Shown: positions 25,285 to 33,878 of the stretch, in pieces
How the letters are laid out: each line of letters opens with the position of its first letter
Numbering within the stretch: position 1 is the first letter of the stretch
NCBI RefSeq assembly: GCF_003634095.1
Contig: NZ_RBIR01000001.1
Coordinates: 682,001-746,000 of the forward strand
DNA length: 64,000 nt
Direction of reading: 5' to 3'
Source of the DNA: Arthrobacter oryzae
Lineage (GTDB): Bacteria > Actinomycetota > Actinomycetes > Actinomycetales > Micrococcaceae
The notes under the pieces: generated by a model
Databases searched by the model: none
Told to the model about the DNA's origin: nothing
The model's input: the letters and a program-made list of their open reading frames with translations, nothing else
Made by a program: the position numbers and the translations under genes

Positions 25285-26201
25285 CACGGCCTTTCTTGCA
25301 GATGGTTGGATACTTCGTCCGGGTTGCCCGGGGCTGCGGGACGGGAAGTCCCGACGGCGGCCGGACGGCCCGTAGGTATGTGGGTGGTGCAGACGTGCCC
25401 GCCGCGCGCGAGGGTGGACAGCCGGCGCACGTCGACGCCCACCAGCCGGGAGAAGACTTCCGTCTCCACATCGCAGAACACGGGGAACTGGGCGGCCAGG
25501 TGCTGGATGGGGCAGTGCCCCTGGCAGAGCTGGACGCTGGACAGGGCGGCCGGAAGCGGCGCCTTGGCTTCGATCGACTGGGCCGAGGCGACGAAACCGT
25601 CGCGACTCAGGGCCTCGGACAGGATCTGCGCCCGGGCCGCGATGTCCGGTCCGGCCTGCTCGATCTCGGGTGCGTAGCGGCGTTCCATGTCGGCGAACCG
25701 CTCGACGGCGAACTGCCGGACCGCCTCGGGGCCGGCTGCCTCGCCCAGGCGGCGCAAGGCTACAGTGGCGATATCGAGGTAGTCGTTGCCCAGGCTCGAC
25801 TGTCCCTGGGAGCTGAGGACGTAGCGGCGGGCGGGGCGTCCCGCGCCGGCACCGGCCCGGGCAGCCCGCTTGACCTCAATCACTCCGGTGCGCGAGAGGT
25901 GGTCGAGGTGGCGGCGCACGGCAGCCGGGGTGAAGCCCAGGAGGTCGCCGAGTTCGGCGGCGCTGATGGGTCCGTGCTCCAGAACGGCGTTGAGGACGCG
26001 GTCGCGCGTTCGTTCCTCGGCGTCGTGGGGGTGGCTGGCGCCGGCCGCGGGACCTGCGTCCGGCACGACGGTCACGTGCGCCCGGGCCGACCCAACGCGC
26101 GCGGGACCGCGGCCAGGGTTGCGGCCCGGTACGGCAGCGGGCGCGGCGGCTCCAGACACGGCTGCTCCAGACGCAGCTGTTCCAGAAGCAAGGGGGCTCA
26201 T
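25284..26201 (-). CDS. sufR: SufR-like Fe-S sensing transcriptional regulator
   Basis: First gene of the suf operon, by analogy a [Fe-S] repressor that lets suf expression rise when clusters are scarce. A winged helix-turn-helix lies near residues 70-125 ([36 protein letters not shown]). A C-terminal sensor region has Cys residues in [12 protein letters not shown] near 222-226 and FCDVETEV near 240, plus HVCTTHIP near 268. The first ~60 residues are Ala/Gly-rich and contain three 15-bp DNA repeats. ATG 26201 or GTG 26210 could be the start; neither has a Shine-Dalgarno site. Confidence 0.88.
   Translation of the reverse strand: MSPLASGTAASGAAVSGAAAPAAVPGRNPGRGPARVGSARAHVTVVPDAGPAAGASHPHDAEERTRDRVLNAVLEHGPISAAELGDLLGFTPAAVRRHLDHLSRTGVIEVKRAARAGAGAGRPARRYVLSSQGQSSLGNDYLDIATVALRRLGEAAGPEAVRQFAVERFADMERRYAPEIEQAGPDIAARAQILSEALSRDGFVASAQSIEAKAPLPAALSSVQLCQGHCPIQHLAAQFPVFCDVETEVFSRLVGVDVRRLSTLARGGHVCTTHIPTGRPAAVGTSRPAAPGNPDEVSNHLQERP
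26149..26193. repeat. Three tandem 15-bp units in the sufR 5' end
   Basis: GCTCCAGACACGGCT, GCTCCAGACGCAGCT and GTTCCAGAAGCAAGG on the plus strand. They are in frame in sufR and give its [20 protein letters not shown] start. Confidence 0.88.
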
Positions 26202-26226
26202 GGAATACACAACACAATCATGTCGT

Positions 26227-26250
26227 AATTTACTCCACCGATCCAGTAAG
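26227..26250 (-). promoter_or_regulatory. Candidate sufR promoter and operator
   Basis: On the minus strand a TAAATT -10-like box (26227-26232) lies about 25 bases before the sufR start. It is overlapped by a TTACT/AGTAA inverted repeat spaced by 10 bases (26230-26249). Autoregulation by SufR through this site is inferred. Confidence 0.3.
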
Positions 26251-26295
26251 GCATGACTTGCCTCCCGGCACGGGCCATCCCGAGGGAACCCCGTA

Positions 26296-26311
26296 CTACA
26301 TCACGTAGAAT
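26296..26311 (+). promoter_or_regulatory. Leaderless promoter with overlapping palindrome before ABC-2 ATPase
   Basis: TAGAAT (26306-26311) ends six bases before GTG 26318, the spacing seen at leaderless actinobacterial genes, and there is no Shine-Dalgarno site. The near-perfect palindrome CTACATCACGTAG (26296-26308) overlaps the -10 box and could be an operator. Confidence 0.6.
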
Positions 26312-26317
26312 GCTGTG

Positions 26318-27286
26318 GTGCGATCTCCCGAATCCCCCGTTCTGACCATCAACGGGCTCGTCAAGGATGTTGGTCCACTGCCCACCCTCGACGGCAAGAT
26401 GCTGCGTGTGGTCAGCGGACTGTCCCTCATTGCCGAACGCGGCCAGGTCACCGCGCTGCTGGGCGCCAATGGTGCCGGCAAGACCACCACCATCGAATGC
26501 GCCCAGGGCCTGCAGAGGCGGACCGCCGGCAGCATTAGCCTGTTGGGCCAGGATCCGGACACCGCCGGAGCCGGGCTCCGGGCGCGCGTCGGGGTCATGC
26601 TGCAGGACGGCGGCCTGCCGCCGTCGGCCCGCCCCATTCCGCTGCTGCGGCACATCGCCGGCATGTACCAGGACCCGTGGCCGGTGGATGAGCTCATTGC
26701 TCGCCTGGGCATCGACTCCTTCAGCCGGACGTCCGTACGGCGCCTGTCGGGCGGCCAAAAGCAGCGCCTGGCCCTGGCCGCCGCACTGGTGGGCAACCCG
26801 GAGGTACTTTTCCTCGACGAGCCGAGCGCCGGACTGGACCCGCAGTCCCGCCAGATGGTCTTCGACCTCATTGCCGAGCTGCGCAACAGCGGGATGGGAA
26901 TCATCCTGACCACCCACCTCATGGACGACGCCCAGCGCCTGGCGGACTACGTGTACATCATCGACGCCGGCCGCAACGTGGCCGAGGGCACCGTCGCGCA
27001 GCTCCTGCGCCACGAGCTTCCCGCCGGTGACGACGGGCAGCACATCCGCACCCTGCTCTTCGAGACCGAACCCGGACTGGACTTCACCGGAGTGCTTCCC
27101 GACGGCGTCGACATCACCGAGGCGCGGGCCGGCAGCTACGCCGCCACCGGCGCCCTCACCCCCGCCGACCTCGCCGCGATCACCGCGTGGTGGGCTGCTC
27201 GGGGAATCATGCCCAGCTCGCTGAGCCTGGAGGCACGCAGCCTCGAGGACGTCTTCCTGGACATCTCCGGAAGGGAGATCCGATGA
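26318..27286 (+). CDS. ABC-2 type transporter ATP-binding protein
   Basis: ATPase of a two-gene ABC-2 exporter. It has about 322 residues: Walker A LGANGAGKTTT near 50, signature LSGGQKQRLALAAAL near 145, Walker B VLFLDEPSAGLDPQ near 165, switch LTTHLMDDA near 202. The C-terminal ~90-residue extension matches the regulatory tail of DrrA/CcmA-like ATPases. GTG 26318 fits the leaderless promoter; GTG 26315 is adjacent. It overlaps the permease gene by ATGA. Divergence from sufR and the ctaA gene downstream suggest a link with heme or Fe-S supply, but the cargo is unknown. Confidence 0.9.
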   Translation: MRSPESPVLTINGLVKDVGPLPTLDGKMLRVVSGLSLIAERGQVTALLGANGAGKTTTIECAQGLQRRTAGSISLLGQDPDTAGAGLRARVGVMLQDGGLPPSARPIPLLRHIAGMYQDPWPVDELIARLGIDSFSRTSVRRLSGGQKQRLALAAALVGNPEVLFLDEPSAGLDPQSRQMVFDLIAELRNSGMGIILTTHLMDDAQRLADYVYIIDAGRNVAEGTVAQLLRHELPAGDDGQHIRTLLFETEPGLDFTGVLPDGVDITEARAGSYAATGALTPADLAAITAWWAARGIMPSSLSLEARSLEDVFLDISGREIR

Positions 27287-28095
27287 CCCGCGTTTCCGGC
27301 AGCGCACCCCTGGGGAGCGCACCTCTGGGGAGCCCGGCGCGAACCGCGGGCGGCCGCGCGCCCGCTCCGTTGCTGCGCCGCATCCTGCTTCAGGGCCAGT
27401 ACGAAACCATCACGATGCTCCGCAACGGCGAGCAGCTGATCCTCGCGATCGTGCTTCCGCTGCTGGCCATGGTCGGCCTGACCGTGACACCGCTGCTGGA
27501 CGGACTCGGTCCAAGCCGCATCAACGTCGCCGTTCCCGGCATCCTGGCCCTGTGCGCCATGTCCACCGCCTTCACCGGCCAGGGCATCGCCACCGGCTTC
27601 GACCGCCGGTACGGCGTCCTGCGCTTCCTGTCCACCACTCCCCTGGGCCGCACCGGACTCATCGCGGGAAAGGTGCTGGCCGTCCTGGCCGTATTGTTCC
27701 TGCAGGTCCTGGTCGTGACAGCCGTGGCGCTGATGCTGGGCTGGCAACCCAACGCCGCAGGCTGGCTGCCCGGCCTGGCAATACTGGTCCTGGGCGCGGC
27801 GTCCTTCACTGCCCTGGGGCTGTTGGTCGCCGGAACGGTCCGGCCGGAAGCGACGCTGGCCATCACCAACCTGCTCTGGATCCTGCTCGGCGCGCTGGGC
27901 GGGATTGTCATCCCGGCCGAACGGCTCCCTGCACTCTCACAGGCTGTGGTGCATTTCCTTCCCTCCGGCGCGCTGGGGCAGGCGCTGCGGGATGCTTTCC
28001 TGTACGGCAGCGTCAACGCTGGCGCCGTCCTTGTCCTGCTGCTCTGGACGGCGATCGCCGGCGGCGCAGCAATCCGTTGGTTCAAGTGGAATTGA
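27283..28095 (+). CDS. ABC-2 type transporter permease
   Basis: A 270-residue membrane subunit with six predicted helices: about 49-70 (ILAIVLPLLAMVGLTV), 82-105, 128-150, 160-180, 187-205 and 245-262. It pairs with the upstream ATPase through the ATGA overlap (ATG 27283, AAGGGAG upstream). The first ~25 residues are cytoplasmic and contain a duplicated 15-bp DNA unit. The 7-bp gap to ctaA implies one transcript. Cargo is not evident. Confidence 0.88.
   Translation: MTRVSGSAPLGSAPLGSPARTAGGRAPAPLLRRILLQGQYETITMLRNGEQLILAIVLPLLAMVGLTVTPLLDGLGPSRINVAVPGILALCAMSTAFTGQGIATGFDRRYGVLRFLSTTPLGRTGLIAGKVLAVLAVLFLQVLVVTAVALMLGWQPNAAGWLPGLAILVLGAASFTALGLLVAGTVRPEATLAITNLLWILLGALGGIVIPAERLPALSQAVVHFLPSGALGQALRDAFLYGSVNAGAVLVLLLWTAIAGGAAIRWFKWN
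27301..27330. repeat. Two tandem 15-bp units in the permease 5' end
   Basis: AGCGCACCCCTGGGG and AGCGCACCTCTGGGG; they encode the SAPLG/SAPLG duplication at residues 7-16. Confidence 0.88.
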
Positions 28096-28102
28096 GAAAA
28101 CT

Positions 28103-29047
28103 GTGAGCACGGCGTCACGCACTCCCCGGATCATCTCCGGCTTCACCTCCCGGCTGCCCGTCGAGGTCGACAACAGGATCAGGCGACTGGCCGTGTTGTC
28201 CCTCATCGGCCAGATTGTCCTGGTGGTGACCGGCGGCGCCGTCCGGCTGACCGCGTCGGGCCTTGGCTGCCCGACCTGGCCGCGCTGCACGGAGGGGTCC
28301 CTCGCGACCACACCGGAAATGGGGTTCCACGGCATCATCGAATTCGGCAACCGGCTCCTGACCTTCGCCCTGGCCGCCGTCGCCGTGATGATGCTCGTCT
28401 ACCTGTGGAACCTCCGCAAGGAACGCCGCGACCTCTTCCTGCTGGCTCTCGGCCTGCTCGCCAGCATCCCGGCCCAGGCCGTGATCGGCGGCATCACGGT
28501 GCTGACGCAGCTGAACCCGTGGGTCGTGGGCCTGCACTTCCTCGTCTCCATGGCCCTCGTGGTCCTCGCGACCCTCCTGGTGAACCGCGCCTACGGCCGC
28601 ACCGGCAAGGCCCGGACCGTGCAGCTTCCGGCCCTTCCGGGCGCCGCACGGCCCGTGATGACCGCCGTCGCATTCTTCGCCGCCCTGGCCGTCTGCCTGG
28701 GCGTGGTGGTGACCGGGGCCGGCCCGCACGCCGGTGACGCCAACGCCCCGCGGAACAACCTCGACTGGGACCTGTTCGCGCACATCCACGCCATGCCCGC
28801 CTATCTGGTGACCGCAGGCGCCCTGTTCGGCGTGTTCCTCGTGGTCCGGGGCCGGATCCAGGGGCCGTTCCGCTCCGCGGTGTTCATGCTGCTGGGCGTC
28901 ACGGTGCTGCAGGCCGTCATCGGTTTCACGCAGTATTACAACGGCATCCCGGCCCTGCTGGTCGGCGCGCACATGCTGGCGGCGGCACTGCTGATGAGCG
29001 CGGCTACCAACGCCGCTGACCTGGCCCGCTCCAGCCCGGTGCAGTAG
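28103..29047 (+). CDS. ctaA: Heme A synthase CtaA/COX15
   Basis: Oxidises the C8 methyl of heme O to formyl, making heme A for aa3 oxidase. It has 314 residues and eight membrane helices in two four-helix halves. Heme-ligand type His residues are in MGFHGIIEFGNRLLT (near 75), GLHFLVSMAL (near 142), FAHIHAMPAYL (near 230) and VGAHMLAAAL (near 292). A CxxxxxC pair (GCPTWPRC near 52-59) is the redox pair seen in Gram-positive CtaA. The GTG at 28103 is 7 bp past the permease stop. Confidence 0.95.
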   Translation: MSTASRTPRIISGFTSRLPVEVDNRIRRLAVLSLIGQIVLVVTGGAVRLTASGLGCPTWPRCTEGSLATTPEMGFHGIIEFGNRLLTFALAAVAVMMLVYLWNLRKERRDLFLLALGLLASIPAQAVIGGITVLTQLNPWVVGLHFLVSMALVVLATLLVNRAYGRTGKARTVQLPALPGAARPVMTAVAFFAALAVCLGVVVTGAGPHAGDANAPRNNLDWDLFAHIHAMPAYLVTAGALFGVFLVVRGRIQGPFRSAVFMLLGVTVLQAVIGFTQYYNGIPALLVGAHMLAAALLMSAATNAADLARSSPVQ

Positions 29048-29075
29048 GCAACCACCGCCGCTCTCCGCCATCAAG

Positions 29076-29138
29076 CAACGCGGGGTCACTTACGGCCCGT
29101 CCGGCACCTCCGGGCCGGCCGTAAGTGACCCCGCGTTG
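29076..29138 (+). terminator. 22-bp perfect inverted repeat after ctaA, likely terminator
   Basis: Arms 29076-29097 and 29117-29138 match perfectly over 22 bp (outer end CAACGCGGGGTCACTTACGG), with a 19-base loop and TTTTGG downstream. The stem is far longer than a normal terminator needs, so it may also be a dispersed palindromic element. Confidence 0.75.
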
Positions 29139-29257
29139 TTTTGGTATGGCTCCGGCGGGATTGTCAGGAGCACTATGAGATGGCATGGATTTGGACCGTC
29201 GCGGTTGTGAGCCTGAGTGCGTTCACTCCTGCGATGCTTACCGGAAGGCCTTTTCAC

Positions 29258-29782
29258 ATGAATGCGATGGAACCCGCCGCGCCTCCCGCGGCCTCTGCCC
29301 GCCACCGCGCGGCGAGTCTCAAAGAGCGCGTCTACATCATTTTTACGAGCCTGGCCGTGGTGTTGGCGCTTCGAAGCCATGCGGACGAGACGTCGCCCGC
29401 GGCCGCCGCGGCAACGCTCAGCATCGTGGTGATCGGCTCCTTGCTGGGGATCTTCGTGGCCGACCTCCTGAGTCACCTGACGGTTCATTCGAAACTCCCC
29501 ACCGGCGAAGAACTGCATCGTATGATCGCGATCAGCGCCGAAGGCCTCGGCGTCCTGGTCACCCCCTTGCTCCTCCTCGCGGCCGCCGGCTTGGGGCTGT
29601 TGTCGACGGCTGCAGCCCTCGCATGGGCGATCGTGGTGCTCGTGGCCTCGCTCGCCATCGTGGGGTTCCTCGCGATCCGGCGCCTGGAGATCCCGCTCCA
29701 TCACAAAGCCGCCATCATGTTCGCGGAGGTCGTGTTGAGCCTCCTGGTGATCGGGCTGGAACTGCTGGCCCACAACCTTTGA
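29258..29782 (+). CDS. Uncharacterised multi-pass membrane protein
   Basis: A 174-residue hydrophobic protein with about five helices: YIIFTSLAVVLALRS, TLSIVVIGSLLGIFVADLL, VLVTPLLLLAAAGLGLL, ALAWAIVVLVASLAIVGFL and IMFAEVVLSLLVIGLELLA. I do not recognise the family. ATG 29258 (MNAMEPAAPP) has GGAAGG 8 bases upstream. An in-frame ATG at 29180 with AGGAG is an alternative, but that extension has a less GC-biased third codon position and so looks non-coding. It lies alone between the ctaA terminator and an acyltransferase. Confidence 0.7.
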   Translation: MNAMEPAAPPAASARHRAASLKERVYIIFTSLAVVLALRSHADETSPAAAAATLSIVVIGSLLGIFVADLLSHLTVHSKLPTGEELHRMIAISAEGLGVLVTPLLLLAAAGLGLLSTAAALAWAIVVLVASLAIVGFLAIRRLEIPLHHKAAIMFAEVVLSLLVIGLELLAHNL

Positions 29783-30004
29783 GCACGGCCCGGCGACCCC
29801 GCCTGCACGGGCGGGAAGGTCCGCCCGGAGGGCCGGAGTCAGGTTTCGCTCAGCCGCGTCTGGAATACTTGGTCATGGCGCAGGACTGGCGCCGCATTCG
29901 CGTTCATTCAGATCCACTTGCAGATCCAAGAGAAGAGGAACGGCTCGCCGTGCCCCGATTCAGCAGGAATCGTCGGCCGGCCTGACAGAGGTAGCGGAGG
30001 CCAC

Positions 30005-31225
30005 ATGGCGTTACTAGTTGGTGAAAGCACCACAACAGCAGCACCAAACACGACAGCCCACGAGACTGCGGCGCAGCAAACGAAAGCGCAGCAAACGAAA
30101 GCGCGGCCGCGGCTGGATGGCTTGGACGTTCTCCGCGGTGCTGCCGTCGGCGCCGTCCTGCTGGGACATTCGTGGCCGGGCATATTCCAGGGCGCAGGCA
30201 TCATCGGCGTGATTGTGTTCTTCGTGTTGAGCGGTTACCTGATCACCAACGTGCTGCTCCGGGACATCGAACGGCACCGGCAACTGCGGTACGGCCGTTT
30301 CTACGCGCACCGGGCCTTCCGGCTGGTGCCGGCACTGATCTCGCTCCTGGGGGTCTACGCCGTCGTGGAACTTGCCACGGACGTCCTCGGCGACCGATCC
30401 AAGGGAATCGTCGGCTACACCGTCCTCGCCGGTCTCGGCTACCTCAAGGACCTGCCGCTGCCCTTTGACGTCAGCATGGCCATCGGACCGCTCTGGACCC
30501 TGGCAGTGGAAGAACAGTTCTATCTGATCTGGCCCACGCTGCTGGAGCTCGCCCTGCGCCGCAACCGCCAGGGGCGGCTGATTGGCTGGTCCGCCGCCGT
30601 CGCCGTGTCCCTCATGAGCGCGAGCGTGCTGGCGATGCTAATCCTGGCCCCGCAGCTTCACGCCCTGGTCTACGCGCTGCCGACCACATGGGGGCTGGGA
30701 CTGATCATCGGTTCCGCCCTGCGCCTCTACAGGGTGCGGGTTTTCGGCTGGTTCTCCGACCCCCAGTTCAGGTGGGCGGCGCTGCTCGGCTCGGTGGCTG
30801 TCCTGGCCGCGCTGGCCTACTTCCCCAAAGCCAACGAGACGCCGGCCTTCTTCTTTATCGGGGGCCCGCTGGCCATGTTTGCGTCAGCGGCCCTGGTAGC
30901 ACTGGCCGCCTCCCGGACCGCCGTGATGCCGCGATGGACCCGGCCCCTCCAGCTGCTGGGAACCGTGTCCTACGCCGCTTACCTCTGGAACTACGTCGTC
31001 ATCCTCTGGCTCAACGGAGGTTCGACGGCAGACCTTCCGCCGCTCGTGGCGGTCTCGGCCATCCTGTTGACCCTGCTGATCGCGGTCATCAGCTGGCACA
31101 CGGTCGAAAGGCTGGGTCGCATCGCGCGCGCCCGCTTCGACAAGCGCTACCCGGACGTCCGCCCGCCTGCCGGCAAGGCCGGTACCGGGCCCGAGCCGGC
31201 CTCCGCGGAAATAGCCGCGGGCTAG
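30005..31225 (+). CDS. Acyltransferase family 3 (OafA/YrhL-like) membrane protein
   Basis: A 406-residue integral membrane O-acyltransferase, of the type that acetylates or acylates surface glycans or lipids. Family hallmarks: RLDGLDVLRGAAVGAVLLGH with the catalytic-type His near residue 55, RFYAHRAFRLVPAL near 100 and GPLWTLAVEEQFYLIWP near 160, across about ten helices. There is no SGNH domain at the C-terminus. ATG 30005 has GGAGG closely upstream. The N-terminus contains a duplicated 15-bp unit (AQQTK twice). Its stop shares bases with the convergent dehydratase stop. Confidence 0.9.
   Translation: MALLVGESTTTAAPNTTAHETAAQQTKAQQTKARPRLDGLDVLRGAAVGAVLLGHSWPGIFQGAGIIGVIVFFVLSGYLITNVLLRDIERHRQLRYGRFYAHRAFRLVPALISLLGVYAVVELATDVLGDRSKGIVGYTVLAGLGYLKDLPLPFDVSMAIGPLWTLAVEEQFYLIWPTLLELALRRNRQGRLIGWSAAVAVSLMSASVLAMLILAPQLHALVYALPTTWGLGLIIGSALRLYRVRVFGWFSDPQFRWAALLGSVAVLAALAYFPKANETPAFFFIGGPLAMFASAALVALAASRTAVMPRWTRPLQLLGTVSYAAYLWNYVVILWLNGGSTADLPPLVAVSAILLTLLIAVISWHTVERLGRIARARFDKRYPDVRPPAGKAGTGPEPASAEIAAG
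30071..30100. repeat. Two perfect tandem 15-bp units in the acyltransferase 5' end
   Basis: GCGCAGCAAACGAAA twice with no mismatch, in frame near codon 23-32. Confidence 0.92.
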
Positions 31226-32190
31226 GCACCTCCGCGGGCGTCGCCGCCGACGTCGGGCTGGATCTCCAGCGTGCACGGATCGGTGTTGGCTCCACAGACG
31301 ATGACCGCCACGCGTTCGCCATCGCCGGGCACGTAGGCCCCGGAGGCAAGCGCGGCGAATGCGGCCGCGGCGCCGTATTCGGCGGGGATACGGTACTCGC
31401 TCCACAACTGTGACCGCGCCGCGGAAATCGCTGCATCGTCCACCAGGGCCAAGGCCGGCGGGACACGTGAGGCCATGCCGAATGCAATCTCGCCCAGCCG
31501 CCGGGCACCCAGGGAATCCGCGGCAATCCCGGAAACGGCCACGTCCACGGGGTGCCCCGCCTCCAGGGCCGCGTGCAGGGTAGGGATGCTGAAGGGTTCA
31601 ACCGCGACGACCCGGGCACGGCCCTCCGCCGCCGCGGCAACTCCCGCATACAGTCCGCCGCCGCCAACCGCGACGATGACCGTGTCGATGGCGGGCTCAT
31701 CCCGAAGAATCTCCTCGGCGACAGTGCCTGCACCGGCCGCGATTTCCAGCTGATCGTAAGCATGGCAGAACAGGGCACCGCTGGTTTCCACATGCTCCAT
31801 GGCGGCTGCGAACGCCTCGGCGTACTCTGAGCCGACCTGACGGACAGTCGCCCCGTACGCCAGGAGGCGGGCAACCTTCACCTTCGGGGCGTTTTCCGGC
31901 ACGAACACGGTCGCCGGAACTCCGAGCACCGCCGCGGCATGGGCATTCGCCAGGCCCGCGTTCCCGCCGGACGCCGCCACTACGCCAACCACCGGGTCCA
32001 GTTCCCCGCGCTCCCGGGCGGCGAGAAGCCGGTTGAAGGCGCCCCTGGCCTTGAAGACGCCGGTGTGCTGCATGAACTCGCATTTGAACCACACGGGGGC
32101 CGCCGCCGTGCCCCCGCGGAGCAAGGGAGTGTGCCGGACATAACCCTCTATCCGTCTTTCCGCGCCGAGCACGTCGCTGCGGTTGATCAT
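31222..32190 (-). CDS. PLP-dependent threonine/serine dehydratase
   Basis: A 322-residue fold-type II PLP enzyme, likely deaminating L-Thr or L-Ser to the 2-oxoacid. The Schiff-base Lys is in HTGVFKARGAFN near residue 48, the substrate loop ASGGNAGLAN near 73 and the phosphate-binding GGGGLYAG near 178. There is no C-terminal ACT-like regulatory domain, so it is the short catabolic type rather than the allosteric biosynthetic IlvA. Serine racemase or another ammonia-lyase is possible. It is convergent with the acyltransferase (4-bp overlap) and preceded by a degenerate tandem array. Confidence 0.88.
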   Translation of the reverse strand: MINRSDVLGAERRIEGYVRHTPLLRGGTAAAPVWFKCEFMQHTGVFKARGAFNRLLAARERGELDPVVGVVAASGGNAGLANAHAAAVLGVPATVFVPENAPKVKVARLLAYGATVRQVGSEYAEAFAAAMEHVETSGALFCHAYDQLEIAAGAGTVAEEILRDEPAIDTVIVAVGGGGLYAGVAAAAEGRARVVAVEPFSIPTLHAALEAGHPVDVAVSGIAADSLGARRLGEIAFGMASRVPPALALVDDAAISAARSQLWSEYRIPAEYGAAAAFAALASGAYVPGDGERVAVIVCGANTDPCTLEIQPDVGGDARGGA

Positions 32191-32223
32191 TGGCTCTCCC
32201 TTGGATTGCGATCGTTATTCCGC

Positions 32224-32310
32224 CGCGGTCCCAGCTCGGTCGTGGTCACAGTTCAGTTCGTGGTCACAGTTCGTTCGTGGTCCCAGTTCGGACGTTGGTC
32301 ATGGCTCAGT
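32224..32310. repeat. Five degenerate tandem 17-18-bp units upstream of the dehydratase
   Basis: Units start at 32224, 32241, 32259, 32276 and 32293 with consensus CGTGGTCACAGTTCGTT; the outer copies are more diverged. They fill the space just upstream of the dehydratase start on the minus strand, where its promoter should lie. Confidence 0.8.
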
Positions 32311-32336
32311 CCGTAACGATACTGCGCTCAAACTCC

Positions 32337-32369
32337 GAACGCTCCCTCACCACGGGTGAGGGAGCGTTC
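32337..32369 (-). terminator. Strong hairpin after ctaB
   Basis: Perfect 15-bp stem GAACGCTCCCTCACC with a 3-base loop, 60 bases beyond the ctaB stop on the minus strand; the following bases include GGAGTTTGAG. Confidence 0.75.
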
Positions 32370-32428
32370 CTGGAACATCTTCGACGAACGACCTTCGGTG
32401 AAGGACCGGCCGTGAGGGTACGGGGGCG

Positions 32429-33379
32429 TCAGCCGCCCATGACTGCGGAGCCGACGAACGGGTCCACGGCCAGGGCGATGAAGAGCAGCGTGAGGTAACT
32501 GATGGAGCCATGGAAGACCTTCATGGCTCCCTTGTTGGAGACATCGCCGGCCTGGGCGCGCTGGTAGAGAGCGTGCGACTCATACAGGAACCACGCACCG
32601 GCCGCGACGGCGGTCACCGTGTAGACCCAGCCCGCGCCGCCCGCCGGGATCATCAGCAGCGAACACGCCACCATGGCCCACGCGTACAGGACCACCTGCA
32701 CCGAGACCACTTTGGCGCCGGCAATTGCACCCAGCATCGGCACGTTGGCGTTGCGGTAGTCCTCGCCGTAGCGCATCGACAGCGGCCAGTAGTGCGGCGG
32801 GGTCCAAAGGAAGATCACCATGAACAGCACGACGGCGGGCCACTGGACGGTGTTGGTCACAGCGGCCCAGGCGATGAGGACGGGGAAGCAGCCGGCCGCT
32901 CCGCCCCAGACGATGTTCTGGGCCGTGCGCCGTTTGAGGATCATCGTGTAGATCACCACGTAGAAGACAATGGCGCCGAGTCCCAGCCACGCCGACAGCG
33001 GGTTGGCCCCGAACCAGAGGATGGCGATCGCGGCCGCGCCCAGCAGCCAGGAGAAGACGAGGGCTTCGCGGGGGGTCACCTCGCCGGTGACCAGCGGGCG
33101 GTTTTCCGTGCGGTGCATGAGCTTGTCGATGTCACGGTCGATGTAACAGTTGAAGGCGCCGGCGGAGCCTGCCGCGAACGCACCGCCCACCAGCGTGGCC
33201 AGAATCAGGCCGACCGACGGGAACCCTCGCTGCGCGTAGATCATGGTGGGCAGGGTGCTGACGAGCAGGAGCTCGATGACACGGGGTTTCGTGAGCGCCA
33301 GGTAGGCCTTTGCTTTGCGGCCGAAGCCCATTCTTCCCGGGGCCCGGGAGGCGTTCAGCGGCGTATTAGTTGTGCTCAC
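32429..33379 (-). CDS. ctaB: Protoheme IX farnesyltransferase (heme O synthase)
   Basis: Adds the hydroxyethylfarnesyl group to heme B to make heme O, the substrate of CtaA. It is a UbiA-type prenyltransferase of 316 residues with nine or so helices. The first Asp-rich motif is [20 protein letters not shown] near 82-101 and the second is [14 protein letters not shown] near 212. GTG 33379 ([11 protein letters not shown]) is the likely start; GTG 33391 is possible. Upstream residues encoded by an 18-bp duplication are not family-like. It is divergent from transketolase. Confidence 0.94.
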   Translation of the reverse strand: MSTTNTPLNASRAPGRMGFGRKAKAYLALTKPRVIELLLVSTLPTMIYAQRGFPSVGLILATLVGGAFAAGSAGAFNCYIDRDIDKLMHRTENRPLVTGEVTPREALVFSWLLGAAAIAILWFGANPLSAWLGLGAIVFYVVIYTMILKRRTAQNIVWGGAAGCFPVLIAWAAVTNTVQWPAVVLFMVIFLWTPPHYWPLSMRYGEDYRNANVPMLGAIAGAKVVSVQVVLYAWAMVACSLLMIPAGGAGWVYTVTAVAAGAWFLYESHALYQRAQAGDVSNKGAMKVFHGSISYLTLLFIALAVDPFVGSAVMGG

Positions 33380-33395
33380 GGTGGCAGTCACTCTG

Positions 33396-33431
33396 TTCTG
33401 TCTGGCTGGGCAGTTCTGTCTGGCTGGGCAG
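33396..33431. repeat. Two perfect tandem 18-bp units upstream of ctaB
   Basis: TTCTGTCTGGCTGGGCAG repeated exactly, 17 bases upstream of the chosen ctaB start, i.e. in its 5' leader or promoter. Confidence 0.9.
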
Positions 33432-33660
33432 CCCCGGGTGGATTTCGCAACGCTTTTCTTGCTGCGGGACGGGCTTCGTGCTCGGCGCACACCCGTGTCC
33501 TTGCCCCAGTCGAAGGCCACCACCCATCATACCGTGACGCTGCCTGCCGCCGGGCCGCCGCCGGGGCCGCATGATTCCGGCGTGTTAACGCGGGCTCACG
33601 GGCGCGTTGGCGGGCGGTGATTCATATAAGCGAAATCAGGTCCATTTGGTGAGATATACG

Positions 33661-33689
33661 CTGACCACCAAGTGGAATGGGACTAGGCT
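33661..33689 (+). promoter_or_regulatory. Candidate promoter of the pentose-phosphate operon
   Basis: CTGACC (33661-33666), a 17-base spacer and TAGGCT (33684-33689). They lie in the 499-bp gap between the divergent ctaB and tkt starts, about 190 bases before tkt. A TTGGTG/CACCAA inverted repeat partly overlaps the -35. The remainder of the gap shows no gene. Confidence 0.45.
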
Positions 33690-33878
33690 GTCTTTAGATC
33701 AGCGCACACGGGAACGCCTACAGGCAATTGCCGAACAGGCCGCTTGCGTCTGCGTCTGAATGATAGATCAACGTTTCGATGGTGAACGGCTGGTACGAAC
33801 CGCAGCGGGCACCGAACTGTGCCCGAGGCAGGACCGAGCGTACCGCCGGCCGTCAGCACAGAGAGGGGCCCGGTTTTC

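Noticed and set aside
29141..29257. N-terminal extension of the uncharacterised membrane protein
   Set aside because: The in-frame region back to 29141 has weak coding bias and overlaps the ctaA terminator tail; the start at 29258 has its own ribosome site.
29875..29985. A 36-codon open frame (MAQDWRRIRVHSDPLADP...) before the acyltransferase
   Set aside because: No ribosome site, no proper -10 box and a third-position base bias well below that of neighbouring genes; possible but unsupported.
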